From Pigoraptor vietnamica (lineage: Eukaryota > Opisthokonta > Filasterea): a DNA stretch of 58,820 nt. Where the stretch lies: contig CALSCQ010000263.1 in assembly GCA_943704525.1 (NCBI GenBank), positions 1 through 58,820 of the forward strand. Reading direction: 5' to 3'. Position 1 is the stretch's first letter. Every line of letters begins with the position of its first letter. This document shows, one piece after another, positions 46,462-58,744 of the stretch. The position numbers were made by a program, and so were the translations under genes. The notes beneath the pieces were generated by a model. It saw only the letters and a list, made by a program, of their open reading frames with translations, was not told the DNA's origin and made no database searches.

Positions 46462-49400
46462 ATGAGCGCGGAGGGCGGGGTCGCTGATGCGCTTCCACCA
46501 GATGCGACCGCGAACAGTGACGCCGTGACAGTGGCGGGAGACACAACGCACGTCTCTGTCGCAGTCGCTTCGGGAGATGGCGCGAACGGCGCTTCTGTGC
46601 CGCGTGCGCACGGCGAGGGCTCGTCGCCCACTGCCACTGAGCTGCGGCGGGAGTCTGTGGAGAATGCCGGGGAGATGATGTCGATATCCATCGTTGAGTT
46701 TCAGCGCTTTCAAATGGAGCTTGTCGAGCTGAAGGGCAGCAAGTACGAGTGGGGCGAACAACAGCGGCGATCGGCCGAGGAATTGCGCAAACGGGATGAG
46801 GAAATTAAGCGCCGTGACGAGGAAGCCAAGCGTCGCGACGAAGAAATCAGGCGTCGCGACGAGGAAATCAAGCGGCGGGACGAGGACCTCAAGAGGCGCG
46901 CGGACGAGCTGAAGAAGAAGGACGAGGAGATGCGAAAGAAGGAGGAAGAGGCGAAGAAGCAGCTGCAGCGGCGCGACGACGATTTGAAGAAAAAGGCCGA
47001 AGAGATCAAGAAAAAGGACGACGAGATCCGCAAGAAGGACGACGAGGCGAAGCGCCTCAAGAAGGACTTGCAGCAGGCGCAGAAGGACCTCGCGTCGGCG
47101 GCAAAGGACGACGGGAAGGGCGCGGGCGCGGCGGCGAAGGCTCGCATGGACACTCTTCTGCGCGACTACCGCGAGTTGGAGCGCGAATTCGAGGCCGCGA
47201 AGGCCGCGCATGCCGAGGAGAAGGCGTCGCTGCGCCAGGCCATCAAGACGCTTGCGGGCGAGAACGACGACCTCCGCGCGCGTGTGAATGCGGCGGAGAG
47301 TGCCACGTCGCTCATATTTGCCGCAAGTGCCGAGGACCAGGTCGGTCCCGTGCCGGCGACGCCGCGGCGCGACGGGTCTGGCTCCCTGGGACGCACGGAG
47401 AGCGGTTTTGAGGCCGTGACGCTGCTTGCCACGCCCGAGCCTGTCGCTGCGCCGTCCGTGCGTCTCTCGGCGCCGTCGCCTAGCACCGAGACGGAGCCGA
47501 GCACGCACGGCTCACCAGACGGTTCGATGGCCGACGTTGCGGTGCCCTCGCCGGCGATGCCGCCGTCTGCATGTGCTGGCGAACTCTGTGCGCACGTGGA
47601 GGAGGCGCGTAAGGAGAAAGAGCGCGCCGAGGCCGTCCAGGCGGAACTCGCGGCGGCGTTGGGGAGGCTGGAGAGCCTACACAACGAGCTGTCGGAGGCA
47701 CGCGCGGCGGTGGAATCGGAGAGGGCGGGGAAGGCGGCGATGGAGGAGGAAGCACACGACGCACGAACGGCGGCGGAGGCGCTGCGCAGCCAACTGAGCG
47801 CGACTTCCACCGAATGCGCGCTGACTAAGACGGATCTTTCGGCGGTGCGTGATGAGCTTCGCGTGAGGGACGACGAGCTGGCCAACATCAACATTCGGCT
47901 CAAGTGGACGCAGAACAAGTTGCAAGCGGAGCAGGACGCCCTAGCGCAGACGAAGGCGGCCTTGGACAAGGCCACCAAGCGCGCGAACGAGTTGCGCGAG
48001 GAGTGCGATGGCATTCGCGCCAACTACACCGCGACCGTCGAGGCGTTGCAGGCGGGCGAGAAGACCCACCAGGGTGCCTTGGAGGACGTGCGGAAGGATG
48101 TCGAAGCCGCGTCCGCACGGCACGCGCGGGAGCTCGCGGACTTGCAGGACCTCGCCGCTCTGCGCGCGAAGGAGACGGAGGAGTGGCGCACGCGACACGC
48201 GGAACTGCTATCGCGTCATGACCTCGTGCTGCGTGGACTCGAGGTGGAGAAGAGGACCCACGGCGAGACGCAGTCGGCGCTCGCCGACGCCGTGGCGAAG
48301 TACACGAGCGTGCAAGAGGCGCTCGAGACGGCACAGCGCGAACTGACCGATCTGCGTGGCCAGGCTGATAATCGCCACGCGCTTGCGGAGGAGGCACGGT
48401 TGTTGCGGCGCGAGCTCGAAGCGGCGCGCATCGATGCCTCGAACACCGCGGCCGCCGAGTACGACGCGCGCCGCCAATTGGAGGAGGCGTTGGCCGAGAA
48501 GGCGCACATTTCATCGACACTTGCGACGTTGGAAGTGCGGGCGCATGCCCTCGAAAAGCAGCGCGCGTCGCTCGAAGCGGACGTCCGGCGACTCACTGTG
48601 GAGGTTAGCGAGGGCGTAGCGAAGTTGAAGGCCGCGGAAGAGTCTCTCGCTGCGGAGGTGAGTGGCAAAGCAGTGGCGTTGTATTGCCGTTGTTTGCGAT
48701 CTTGAAGACTGTTTCTAACCGCACGGGCTCACTTAATGCCCGATCCCATTGTTGCAGCGTTCTTCGGCCTCTCAGAGGCTAGCCGATGCCGCGCGCAGCC
48801 TGGCTGCCGAGACGGCCGAGTGCGAGCGGCTGCGCGCTGAGCTTGAGCACGAGGAAGAGCAGCGGAAGATTTCCGAGCGCAAGTCGCAGATGGCTCTGAA
48901 GGATCTCCAGCGGCAGCTCAAGCAGGAGCGGAACCGGTGTGTATGACGTCGGACTATGCACTCGCTATAAGGGGAAGGGGTGACGGAATGAGAAGGCTGT
49001 GGTGTAAGGTGCGATGGTGTTGCAGACGTGGGCATTTCATCTGACGGAATGCCCTAACTCCTCAGTGTCGTGGAGCTGGAGGGCGGCACGCGGTCGCCAA
49101 TTGGCTCGACCGGCTCTGTGCACTCGTCGTCGTTTGTCGTCGTAGACCAGGAGGCGGCTGCGGCCGGCGTGGCAATATCAGGGCGCTATGGCCACTCGCG
49201 GAGTCACTCGGACGGCAACGACGCGATGGCTGCTGTGCCGCCGCTACAGCCGCCCCCGGCCGGGCGTCGCAAGGGGAGCCTGTTGTCGCAGAGTTACGTG
49301 AACGACGCAATGTCGAGCAGCATGGATACTGTCGACCAGGGCCACGTGCAGGGTGTGCTGCGACGGGGATCGGAGGTCGCCGTCGCGGGAAACTCGTGGG

Positions 49401-50038
49401 AGGCATTGCCAGCCGGTGCGTCGGACGCTGCGGAGGCGAAGGCGCTGGCGCGGAGGGTCGCACAGCTGCAGAAGGAGGTGAACAAGCGCGATGAGCGCAT
49501 CAAGTTCTTTGAGGAGCACACGCGGACGCTCGTCGACGACATTCGGCGGAAGACCAAGGTCATACAGGATTACGCGGTGGGTGGTGTGGCTGCGTGTCGG
49601 CGACGCATCGGAGCATGCATTTTACAGCCCCTCTTCAACAGCGAGAGATGGAGAGAGCGACTGACACATCGCTCTCGTTTGCACACAGATGCGTGACGAA
49701 GCAGGCGCATTGGCGCCTCCCACGAGCGACGCGCACAAAATGCAGCGCGCGCGCGACCGCGGCATCATGGCGTCGCTGTTCTCCCTCCGCCCGCACGACT
49801 CGAAAATGACGTTGGAGCTCTCGTTGGAGATATGCGCCAAGCTGCAGTCGCTGCTGGAGGATTCTCTCCTCAAGAACATACAGCTGCAGGTGCGCGGGAC
49901 ACTTCGGCCCTCGCTTCTAAGTGTTTGTCGTGCCGGTGCTCATTCTCTCACTCGCACACGCAGGAGAACATTGACACTCTTGGCAACGAGATTGCGCGAC
50001 TGCAAGGCGAGATGCCGCGTGCAACGACTGCCTCGTGA
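46462..50038 (+). CDS. CCDC186: CCDC186-like coiled-coil Golgi protein
   Basis: Five exons in phase: 46462-48657, 48758-48936, 49066-49576, 49689-49889, 49964-50038 (1,053 aa). A disordered start is followed by a highly charged stretch at about residues 110-210 built from repeated RRDEEIK-like units, then long coiled coil. The C-terminus carries the diagnostic family block: KRDERIKFFEEHTRTLVDDI, KTKVIQDYAMRDEAGALAP, GIMASLFS, DSKMTLELSLEICAKLQSLL and LLKNIQLQENIDTLGNEIAR. In animals CCDC186 acts at the trans-Golgi with the EARP complex and Rab2 in dense-core vesicle maturation. The exon order reproduces this block only across three introns, which supports the model. Confidence 0.85.
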
Positions 50039-50325
50039 GCTTATGCTATTAAAAAATGTAAATATTGTTGTGGATTTTTCCGGTGTGGGATCGCATATCA
50101 CTGCGTCAGCGGCTTGTAGAGTTGCCCTCTGAACCGGCGCCGCATTTACTGAACACATGCGAGGGCGTGGATCACCGCGTGCTCTATAGACACGCACCTC
50201 GTGTTTGTGAGGCGTGCCGGCAGACCGCTGTCGACGGCGGTGATGAGGCTCGTCGCAACTTTCACGCCGCTAAGATCAGCGTCACCGGGTGTTTCGCTCT
50301 ATCAAATGGCAGGCATATCCGACGG

Positions 50326-50890
50326 TCACGTGGGCAGCACGCCTGTCTGACGCGCACTCTTCTTCTGCCTCTTCGGTTTGCGCCCCATTCCCGCCGCGCT
50401 CGCAAGGGCGGCGAGGTGCCTGTTCGCGTCCAGCCACGCCCGCGCCTGCGACCGCACAACGTGTAAGGCACAGCGTGGGCAACTTAGGGCATACGCGCCG
50501 CGACCGCACGAATCATCATGTCCAAAATAAGGGCGCGTTTGACGTGCCTTTGAGTACATCTCGAGCTGTTGTCGCATCCGCACTTGCTTCAGTATCCACT
50601 TCTGCTCGTGCGGGGCAAACTGCACTGCCTGCCCTTCGTGCACGTCGTCGCTGGGCTCGTCCTCGTCCGTGTCGAACTCAGCCTCCTTAAAGGCCTTGCG
50701 CACACGATACGCATGGCTGCGAGAGCACAGTTCGACAGGGAAATCAGGAGAGGCTCAATGTGCCATGACACAAACAACCGAGGGGTACGCACCAGAGGAC
50801 GATCGTGGCGATTGCAACGCCCACGATGGCCCATATCATGTAAAACAGCAGGGCCTCGTGGCGTGCATCGTCTTGCGGAGGCGCCGCCAT
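50326..50890 (-). CDS. small single-pass membrane protein
   Basis: Two exons (50890-50793, 50716-50326; 162 aa). Residues 15-33 (LLFYMIWAIVGVAIATIVLW) form one membrane helix close to the N-terminus. An acidic stretch (EAEFDTDEDEPSDDVHEG) and a basic helical part with a Cys pair (SCPRCALHVV) follow, ending in a Lys/Arg-rich tail. The family is not recognised; topology is probably N-out or tail in cytosol. The gene converges on the CCDC186-like gene with 287 bp between stops. Confidence 0.65.
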
Positions 50891-51299
50891 GGCAGAATGT
50901 AAGAGAAGCAGACTTGAACCCTTGGCGCTAATGAGGGCTCTTACACTCTTACACTGAAAGTTCGCCTGTGTAACGCGCCGTTACCGAAGATGACATATCC
51001 ATGATGGCATAACAATTAAGTGACATCATTGAGGCTCCCGAGCAACGGCTGTCGTCCGAGACTATGAATTGAGGAGTGGGCTTAAAATTGGCACATTTCG
51101 GAGCAAAATTCGAATACATTGACCAAGGGTGTTCCAAGGAATCTTGCATGAAGCGAGAGTGGGCTGAATTGGCGATGCCTCGTCGCCGATCTTTTCGAAC
51201 ACGACAATAGCAGGCAGCAAAGGGGCGCGCGCATTGTTGTGTGTGTTGGACGTCCATGCCCTCTTCTCCTTCGCCTCTCTCCGCGCGGTGAGCTGGAGA
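50891..51299. other. divergent spacer before the CatSper gene
   Basis: 409 bp between the small membrane protein and the CatSper subunit. It has GTAACG/CGTTAC words at about 50969-50983 but no CACGTG. No gene supported. Confidence 0.5.
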
Positions 51300-54200
51300 A
51301 TGGGGGGCGCGCGGCATCTTTCCGCGGCGAGCGCCGTCGCCGCCGTTCTGCTGGTGCTGTCCGCCACCGTGTCGTCCGCGCCCGTCGAAATGTTCGGAAA
51401 CGGCCGCTGGAGGTGCGGCGTGTGTGTGAAACACCGCGCGTGCCGCTGCATTGCGGGCGTGTGCATGGAATTGGCTAATCGATGGACATTCCATTGGACA
51501 CTGCAGATATTCGTCACTGTCCCTCGACTCGACTGCATTTGCCGTGTTCGGCGACGTGGGTGGCATCCCTTGCGCCTGTGTAGTGACGCACAACGCATGC
51601 AACGTGCGTGTTGCGCCCCTTCCACCAGTCTCGCTGATCGCTTGTCCTTGTGCAGATTCTTCTCGAGTATGTCAGCCCCGCCACGAACGCGACGTGGTCG
51701 GTGCCCGACGAGTGCGCCACACTCTCCAGCACGGCCCTCACGCGTGTCATCAACTGCAACACGGCGGGCGTCAAAAAGTTCACGGTCCATAGGGACGATG
51801 ACTTGTCCACCATGGTGCGTGCGTGCGGTTTCAGCTGCGGATCCGCTACTTTCGGCTCATGTGCGGAGGTGTTCGAGCCATTTCACCCTCTCTAATAATG
51901 CGTGCTTGCTGCGGATCCCCGCTGTCCGATGCCAACTTTCGGCTCATGTGCGCGCTGGCGACTGGAGGTGTCCGAGCCATTCCACATTCTCTAATAGCGA
52001 GTGCGGTGGGGACATTGATACTGAGTGGCACTGTGGCTTTACCCGCAGGACACTTTCTACATCACACTTGCGAGCCGCTCCACGTGCTATGACTGGTACT
52101 TTGTGACAGCGAACTCGCTCGCCGGCAACACGACCGAGCTGACGTACATCACGCGAAACACGCCCGTGGCTCAGGCGCGCGTCTGGATCGTGGACTTTGT
52201 GCTGGCGTCGCCGCTCGAGAAGAATGCCACCGCACTCGAACCGGCGCTTGTGGGTTGCTGGGTCGTGTGCATGTGCAGAATGCTCTGCAGACACGTGACT
52301 TGGAACTGACGATATGCTGCGCAGATTTCGAAGCAGCTGACGCGCGAATTTCAAAGTCTCGGCGAGCGGCCGACGCTTCAGGGCACCAGCCTGAAAATTC
52401 TGTCCAGCAGCTACAATGCCAACAAGGGGTGGGCTGTTGGGGTGCCCTGCGCACGCCACATATCCACACGTGTGCTCATCGGCCGGTCTCTGACACGCGC
52501 AGGTACTGGGAGTTCACGTACTCGACATCGCTGCAGAGCCAGGTCGTCGTGTCGATTTCGGGCAACAGCATCAACGTGCTGGGATGCCAGGTGGCCACCA
52601 GCGCGTACATGATCAACCTCGCGCGATTCCCGCCCTCGCAGCGAAACCTCGTGTTGCAGACGTCGCTTGACCCGCCCCGCGGCCCCACGTCGCTCGACGG
52701 CACGCCCCAGGCCTTCTTCTCCGTCATACGTGACCCCTGCGTGCCGAACGTCGCTGTCCTCGTTTCGTCGGCCCTCGGCCTCAATCAGTTTTACCTCACG
52801 CAGTCCGACTTTGTCTTTGCGAATGTGTATTCGATCAATACGTCGATGATGGCGACGCCCGTCGGCATGAACGCCACCGTCGCCGCGCAGCTCGTCAGCG
52901 CCGCGTTTGGGCGCGATGGCACGGCCATTCTCGCGCGTTCGGGGGCCTACATCGCCGTGGACGACCGCCTCGTGGCTGCGCAGGGCCTGCCGTCGCCGAC
53001 GTCTCCCAACGCTGTGGACAGCGTGGCAACGTCGACCGAGTGCTTTCTCAACCCCGCGGCCGGCGACCCTTCGCTCCCAATGGACTCGTTTGTTCTCGCG
53101 TGGAGGATGGAGGCGTCGCAGCAGAACATCTTCCTCTCGAAGGATGCCGGCCTCCACTTTGCGTCAATCGCACTGCCCGCGGGCGCGTCCAACGGCGGCC
53201 TCGTGCACTGCGCGGGAGTGCACAAGACGCGGCGCACCTTCTATGCCCTCATCGAGGACGTGAACGGCACTGTCTCGTTTAGCGAGTACTCGCTGCTGTC
53301 GGCCGCGTGGCTCCCTCCGGGCGTTCCCATGGAGGACGCCGTGCCCGGTCTCGGGGGAGTCTACGGGTGCGCGCTGCACCGCGATGGCTCTGGGCAGATT
53401 TACGTGTGGGGCGGAGGGCTGTGGATTTCGACGAACGGCGGCGTCTCCATCAGCACGATATCGCTGCAATCGAGGGACTCGGCGCGGCCGGCAGCAGGCC
53501 TCGCTGTCGGTGAGGTCGTACGCGAGGTGGGTTTGCGTGCCTTGCCTGTGCTGCGCTCTATGGCTTGGCTTGTCGTGCACATTATAGGCCTTGCTACGCA
53601 CTCTTGACAGAGAGACATTGTGCAGTTTACGTCGAGCACCGACGGCCAATTTGCGGTGCTTACGACGCTGAACCGCATCTTCTACGGGAAAAATGGCCTC
53701 GCCGTCGCCTACGAGGTGCAGTCCGGACTCCTCCCTGCGGAACTGGCGACTGTGGACTTTGACGGCGTGCAGCGGCTGCGCGTGCTCACACCGGCGAAAG
53801 GCGGCATTCGCACGGCGTCTCGCCTCGTCCCTGTCGGCAACGAGATGACGTCACCGCGCGCGCATCAGCCGACGCTCTCGTGCCCGATTGTGCAGCAGAC
53901 GGACAACCAACCCTCGGTCGTCTACATGGATACGAACGACGTCGCTCAGTTTTATGTCGGCGTCGTAGCGAAGTCTGGGTTCACCAACATGCTCTCGGTG
54001 AGTCATTGCCTCGAGAACGCGTGTATTGGCCGTTAGTGCGTCTCTGAGCGTGACTTTTTGTATATGCCTGCGCCATTTCTGATGAATCGTTGCTCTGCAG
54101 TTGCAACTTGCGGACTCCTCGCTTCTCGCCTTCGACGCGACGGTGTCGGCGGGCGCGACCTCGAACACACTTCTCCGCAACGTGACTGTCAGCGTGTACG

Positions 54201-55490
54201 AGCGCAACAAGGACTCGAGCTATTCGTACCGCCTGGAAAATGCGACTGGCGCGTCTGCTGTGCGCACGATCGCGAATGAGGCGAACGTGGCGTGCAGCAA
54301 TGTCATGAAGGTGCGCCGAGCACTGCTTGCGCGCTCTGTTCGATTTCGCGGCAGAGTGCCTGACCTTTGCGGCCATGTTTTCGCAGGTGTCGCGGTTCGT
54401 TGTGGGTTGCCCGCCGGAGCGCCACATTCGCGTGCGCCCCGTCCCTTACTATCAGTCGGACTGTGCCAAGTTCCAGTACGGCGGCGTGTTCTCTGTGGAC
54501 GGGTCGAGCTTCAACCCCAGCCGCTACTTTGCGGCGCGCCAGGAGGGTGTCGGTTACAGCCAGGTGCGTGCATTACCGCGCCGTGTGGCTCACATGGGAT
54601 TGCGCCAGGACGGCGACTGACACAGTGCATTGCTGCGTCGCCGTCGCAGGATTTCGTCTACGATTACGAGAAGTTTGGCTGTCCGTTCCGCGTGTTTTAC
54701 GAGGACGATTTCAAGCCCACGCTTGAACTGTGGGATGGCGACACGTTTGTGGAGGTTGTCGGCGCGGACTATGTCGTGTACGACGTGAACGGGCGTTTCG
54801 ACTTCAAGTACAACTCAACAGACGTTCAGGTGCGTGTGAGCCCCGCACTCTGCCCACATCTCTATGAATGCCCGCCAACTATCCCTTGTGTTTCTCACCT
54901 GTCCTTCGTTGTGTCCGCGCAGGCGCTGTGCTCGCGGCGCTCGCAGCGGTGGTGGGACGTCGTTAGGCCGGACACTACCGATGCGAAGATGGCGTGGTCG
55001 CCAAGGGTGGGTCCGTGTTACTGGCAATGATCGCTGTGTCATGGTCGTTGCCGTTGTGCTGACCAGACAGTACATTCGTTTCCCGCAGACCTTTGCCGAC
55101 TGCCACGTCGCCGACGGGACGCTCGTGGACGGCGGGCCGTACCATATTCTCAACGACACGTTCAACGGCATTGTGTGGACGGGCGAGGGAGTCTTTAATC
55201 TCGCCCTGCGCGTCGTGGACCCGGAGTATAGGTCAGTGCGTCTCTTTGGCGCGTACCTTTGCGTGTCACTGTTTCGGCCGGTTTTCAAGTCATTGTGACT
55301 GAATGTGTCTCTCTGCAGCTATTGCGACCTGGTGGCCTACATGGGCGTGGAAGTGTACGGTGCCCCGCTCGACGTTGTTCCGGGAGTGCTCGTCGTCATC
55401 GGCATTACGATTGGTATTCTCATTCTGTTGCTGGCGTCGTACGTCGTCCTTTGGAGGGCACAGCACGCCCAGGCGCCGAAGGAAGAGTAG
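51300..55490 (+). CDS. CATSPERE: CatSper auxiliary subunit, delta/epsilon type
   Basis: Thirteen exons in phase: 51300-51412, 51507-51603, 51656-51814, 52049-52249, 52325-52428, 52503-53526, 53611-53997, 54101-54310, 54387-54563, 54650-54829, 54923-55006, 55071-55231, 55319-55490 (1,022 aa). A signal peptide (about 1-27) precedes a long extracellular part rich in N-x-S/T sites. From residue 825 the family hallmark appears: DFVYDYEKFGCPFRVFYEDD, FKPTLELWDGDTFVEVV, YVVYDVNGRFDFKYNSTD, then GVFNLALRVVDPEYSYCDLV and VYGAPLDVVPG. One membrane helix (about 988-1011) and a short basic tail end it. CATSPERD and CATSPERE share this block and form the extracellular canopy of the sperm flagellar Ca2+ channel. 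Length is nearer CATSPERE (951 aa) than CATSPERD (798), so epsilon is preferred but not certain. Exon 12 may start at 55071 or 55089. Confidence 0.88.
51838..52010 (+). repeat. tandem duplication inside a CatSper intron
   Basis: Within intron 51815-52048 two imperfect copies share GCTGCGGATCC, ACTTTCGGCTCATGTGCG, GGAGGTGT, CGAGCCATT and CTCTAATA, one after the other. Confidence 0.75.
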
Positions 55491-55871
55491 TCGCCGGCGT
55501 CCACGTATTCTGCGCACCGCAACGTGCGAGCGACGTAGCTTCCTTCGCGGGAGACGAAGAATGCGGCCGCATTGAACGCAGGCCGCCTGTCTGCGAGCAG
55601 GGGGACAGGACTGGCGCCGTCCCAAAGTAAACGCAACGGGCGTTACAACCGAGTAACATTATCACGTGAGCGCACATGCGTGACAGGTGGTGACGACAGG
55701 ACAGCCACAACACAACACTCGCCGTGCACGCACACGCACAGGCACGCGCAGAGCCCCTTCTCCGCTTGTCACGGAATAAGTGGCTGTCTCCGTTGGATTC
55801 TTTTGTGTTCGTTTGTATCGATCGTGTTTGGTGCTTTCCCAGTGCGAGCGCCAACGGGAACGGCTGCGAAC
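55491..55871. promoter_or_regulatory. IleRS promoter region
   Basis: 381 bp after the CatSper stop. GGCGTTACA at about 55640, GTAAC and then ATCACGTG (CACGTG at 55663-55668) repeat the composite seen before the tRNA-Thr gene. No other gene is supported. Confidence 0.5.
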
Positions 55872-58744
55872 ATGTCGCTGGACGAGAGTGGGCATTCTTC
55901 TTCCTTATGTCACTCGCCTGTTTGTGAGACAGACCGCCTCCGTGCGTTGTCGTGACGTTGTTTGTCCCTCGTCCCGTGGTGTGTGTCAACGCTAATGCGG
56001 CTTGTGCGCCGTGCGCCCCGCAGTTCCAGACTCGTACAATTTCCCCAAGCAGGAGGAGAAGATCCTCGCGCTGTGGGCCGACATCGATGCCTTTCGCACG
56101 TCTCTCAAGCTCTCCGAGGGGCGCAAGCGCTACTCGTTCTACGACGGCCCTCCCTTTGCGACGGGTCTTCCCCACTACGGGCACATTCTCGCCGGCACCA
56201 TCAAGGTACTGCAAACTTGCATTGGCTCTTTTTTCTCTTCCTCTGATTCGATTTGCTTCAGTTTAGTGCCGCCACGCAGCGAGTCGCTTGTTCAGAAAGC
56301 GGTGTATCCCGCAATGGCTTGCCTTTGCATCTCAGCGAGTCGCTTGTTCAGAAAGCGGTGTATCCCGCGATGGCTTGCCTTTGCATCTCAGCGAGTCGCT
56401 TGTTCAGAAAGCGGTGTATCCGGCATGGCTTGCCTTTGCATCTCAGCGAGTCGCTTGTTCAGAAAGCGGTGTATCCCGCAATGGCTTACCTTTGCATCTC
56501 GGCAGGACATCGTAACGCGTTACGCGCACCAGACGGGTCACTATGTGGAGCGCCGCTTCGGTTGGGACTGCCACGGCCTCCCCGTCGAGTATGAGATCGA
56601 CAAGACGCTCGGCATCACGGGTGCGTGTTTTTTTCCCTCTCCGTCGTCTGCGTGGGCATGTGCCTCTCTGTCGTAATCTGCGTGTCGTGTGTTTGACAGT
56701 AACTGATGGGTGTTGCTGCGGTTCGCAGGTCCCGCTGACGTGGAGAAGATGGGCATTGCGGCTTACAACGCCAAGTGCCGCGAGATTGTGATGCGCTATT
56801 CGAAGGAGTGGGAGTTTGTCGTCACGCGCCTCGGCCGGTGGATCGACTTTGAGAACGACTACAAGACGCTCTATCCGGTGCGCCCCGCTGTCGCGCCCGC
56901 GCACGTGGCACACGCTTGAATGCACGCACGCATGTTCGCCACGCAACACGCAAGAAAAGCCGACGCCACGCATACATGTTACGCGCACGATACTTTCCCG
57001 CCTTGCGAAAACGGGCATCTAACCCTTCACCACGTCCTGCTCAATTCTCCGCCACGCCCTGCCCACTCTGGTCCATGCGCATGCAGTGGTTCATGGAGTC
57101 CGTGTGGTGGGTCTTTGCGGAGTTGCACAAGAAGGGCCTCGTCTACCGCGGCTCCAAGGTCATGCCCTACTCGACCGGCTGCCTCACGCCCCTCTCGAAC
57201 TTCGAGGCGAACCAGAACTACAAGGACGTCCAGGACCCCACCGTCATTGTCGCCTTCCCCCTCGACGACGAGCCGGACGTGTCTCTCGTGGCGTGGACGA
57301 CGACGCCGTGGACGCTGCCCAGCAACCTCGCCCTCTGCGTGCACCCGAAGAAGACGTACGTCAAGATCCACGACCTGCCCACGGGCCGCAAGCTGATCAT
57401 GATGGAGGCGCGCCTCGGCGAGCTGTACAACAAGAAGGGCGACGCCGACAAGTACAAGGTCGGTCCGCGGCTGTCCTTCTCAGTGTGCGCGCCTGTCCCG
57501 TTCTTGGCAATCACAGGGCTTGAGGGCTTAAACCCCCATCGACTCTGCTAGTGCCTTGGAGGAGGGTGGGAGCAGAAAATCGCCGATTGCTTACAGTGCT
57601 GCCCTTGCGTGCGCAGGTCCTTGACTCGTTCAACGGCGAGGTGCTTGCGGGTAAGAAGTACGCGCCCCTCTTCCCGTACTTTGGCTCGCGCAAGGCGCGC
57701 GGGAACTTCATCGTGCTGTGCGACGAGTTCGTGACGGAGGAGAGCGGCACGGGCATCGTTCACTGCGCGCCCGCGTTCGGCGAGGACGACTACCGCGTGT
57801 GCCTCAAGGCACGTGCTGTCACCGATGCGTCTCTCATTCAATTCGCCCCTATTATCTCTTGTTGTCGTATTGGCGTCTGCCCGTGCCCCTCGCCGTGCGT
57901 TTTGGTCGAAGCTGTGTTGCTGCTTTGCTCATTCCACCGTTATGCAGGCCGGCGTCATTTCGAAGGACGACGTGCCCTGCCCCGTCGACGTCAGCGGCGC
58001 GTTCACCGCGGACGTGACTGACTTTGCGGGGAAGTACGTGAAGGACGCCGACAAGGAAATCATCAAGCACCTCAAGACGTCCGGGCGCCTCGTGCATCAG
58101 GCGACCATCACCCACAGCTACCCCTTCTGCTGGCGCTCGGAGACGCCCCTCATCTACAAGGTGCGCTGGTGCATGCGCTTGCGTGCTGCTCGCTCTGAGA
58201 CGGCTCACGTGCGCTGTTGTCCCAGGCCGTCCCGTCGTGGTTCATCCGCGTCGAAGACCTCAAGGCCAAGCTGCTCGACAACAACACCAAGTCGTACTGG
58301 GTGCGTGGCAGTGCCCTGTTTGACTGTCACGTGCCGCCTTGGGTCTGACCGAATGGGTCGCTGTCGTTAGGTGCCTGATTTCGTCCGCGAGAAGCGCTTC
58401 CACAACTGGCTCGCCGACGCGCGCGACTGGGCCGTGTCCCGCAACCGCTACTGGGTGCGTTCGCACACCCGCGTGTGAACCCCCCCCCCCCCCCCCCCCC
58501 CCCCACAAACACATGCACACACACACAAACAATACTCGGCGTCCCTATCTTTGTGGCTATGGCGTATGATGTCTAATGCTATGACTCATGCATAATGTCT
58601 AATCACGACGTGTGAATGTTGTCAAACGCAGGGCACTCCGATTCCGCTGTGGGTCAGCGACGACTACGAGGAGGTTGTCTGCGTGTCGTCGATTGAGGAG
58701 CTCAAGCAGCTCTCGGGCGTCGCCGACATCACGGACCTCCACCG
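55872..58744 (+). CDS. IARS1: cytosolic isoleucyl-tRNA synthetase, 5' part
   Basis: Ten exons in phase: 55872-55887, 56024-56205, 56506-56620, 56729-56877, 57087-57458, 57617-57808, 57948-58160, 58226-58300, 58371-58454, 58632-58744, giving 503 codons before the window ends inside the next intron. The class I signature HYGH lies in [17 protein letters not shown]. Other eukaryotic IleRS blocks are [60 protein letters not shown] (editing domain), [17 protein letters not shown] and [17 protein letters not shown]. The KMSKR loop should lie beyond the window. Exon 1 is a 16-nt micro-exon (MSLDE). The intron after 57808 needs a GC donor (AAG|GCACGT) to keep [12 protein letters not shown] in register with other IleRS. 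An intron carries 25 consecutive C at 58480-58504. Confidence 0.96.
56277..56500 (+). repeat. four-copy 56-bp tandem repeat in IleRS intron
   Basis: Copies begin at about 56277, 56333, 56389 and 56444 and read CAGCGAGTCGCTTGTTCAGA, then AAGCGGTGTATCC and GGCTTGCCTTTGCATCT. They fill most of the intron 56206-56505, and the last copy runs into the splice acceptor. Confidence 0.92.

Noticed and set aside
51838-52010. Extra CatSper exon within the duplicated intron segment
   Set aside because: The duplicated copies contain stops in the required frame and exons 3 and 4 already join in phase.
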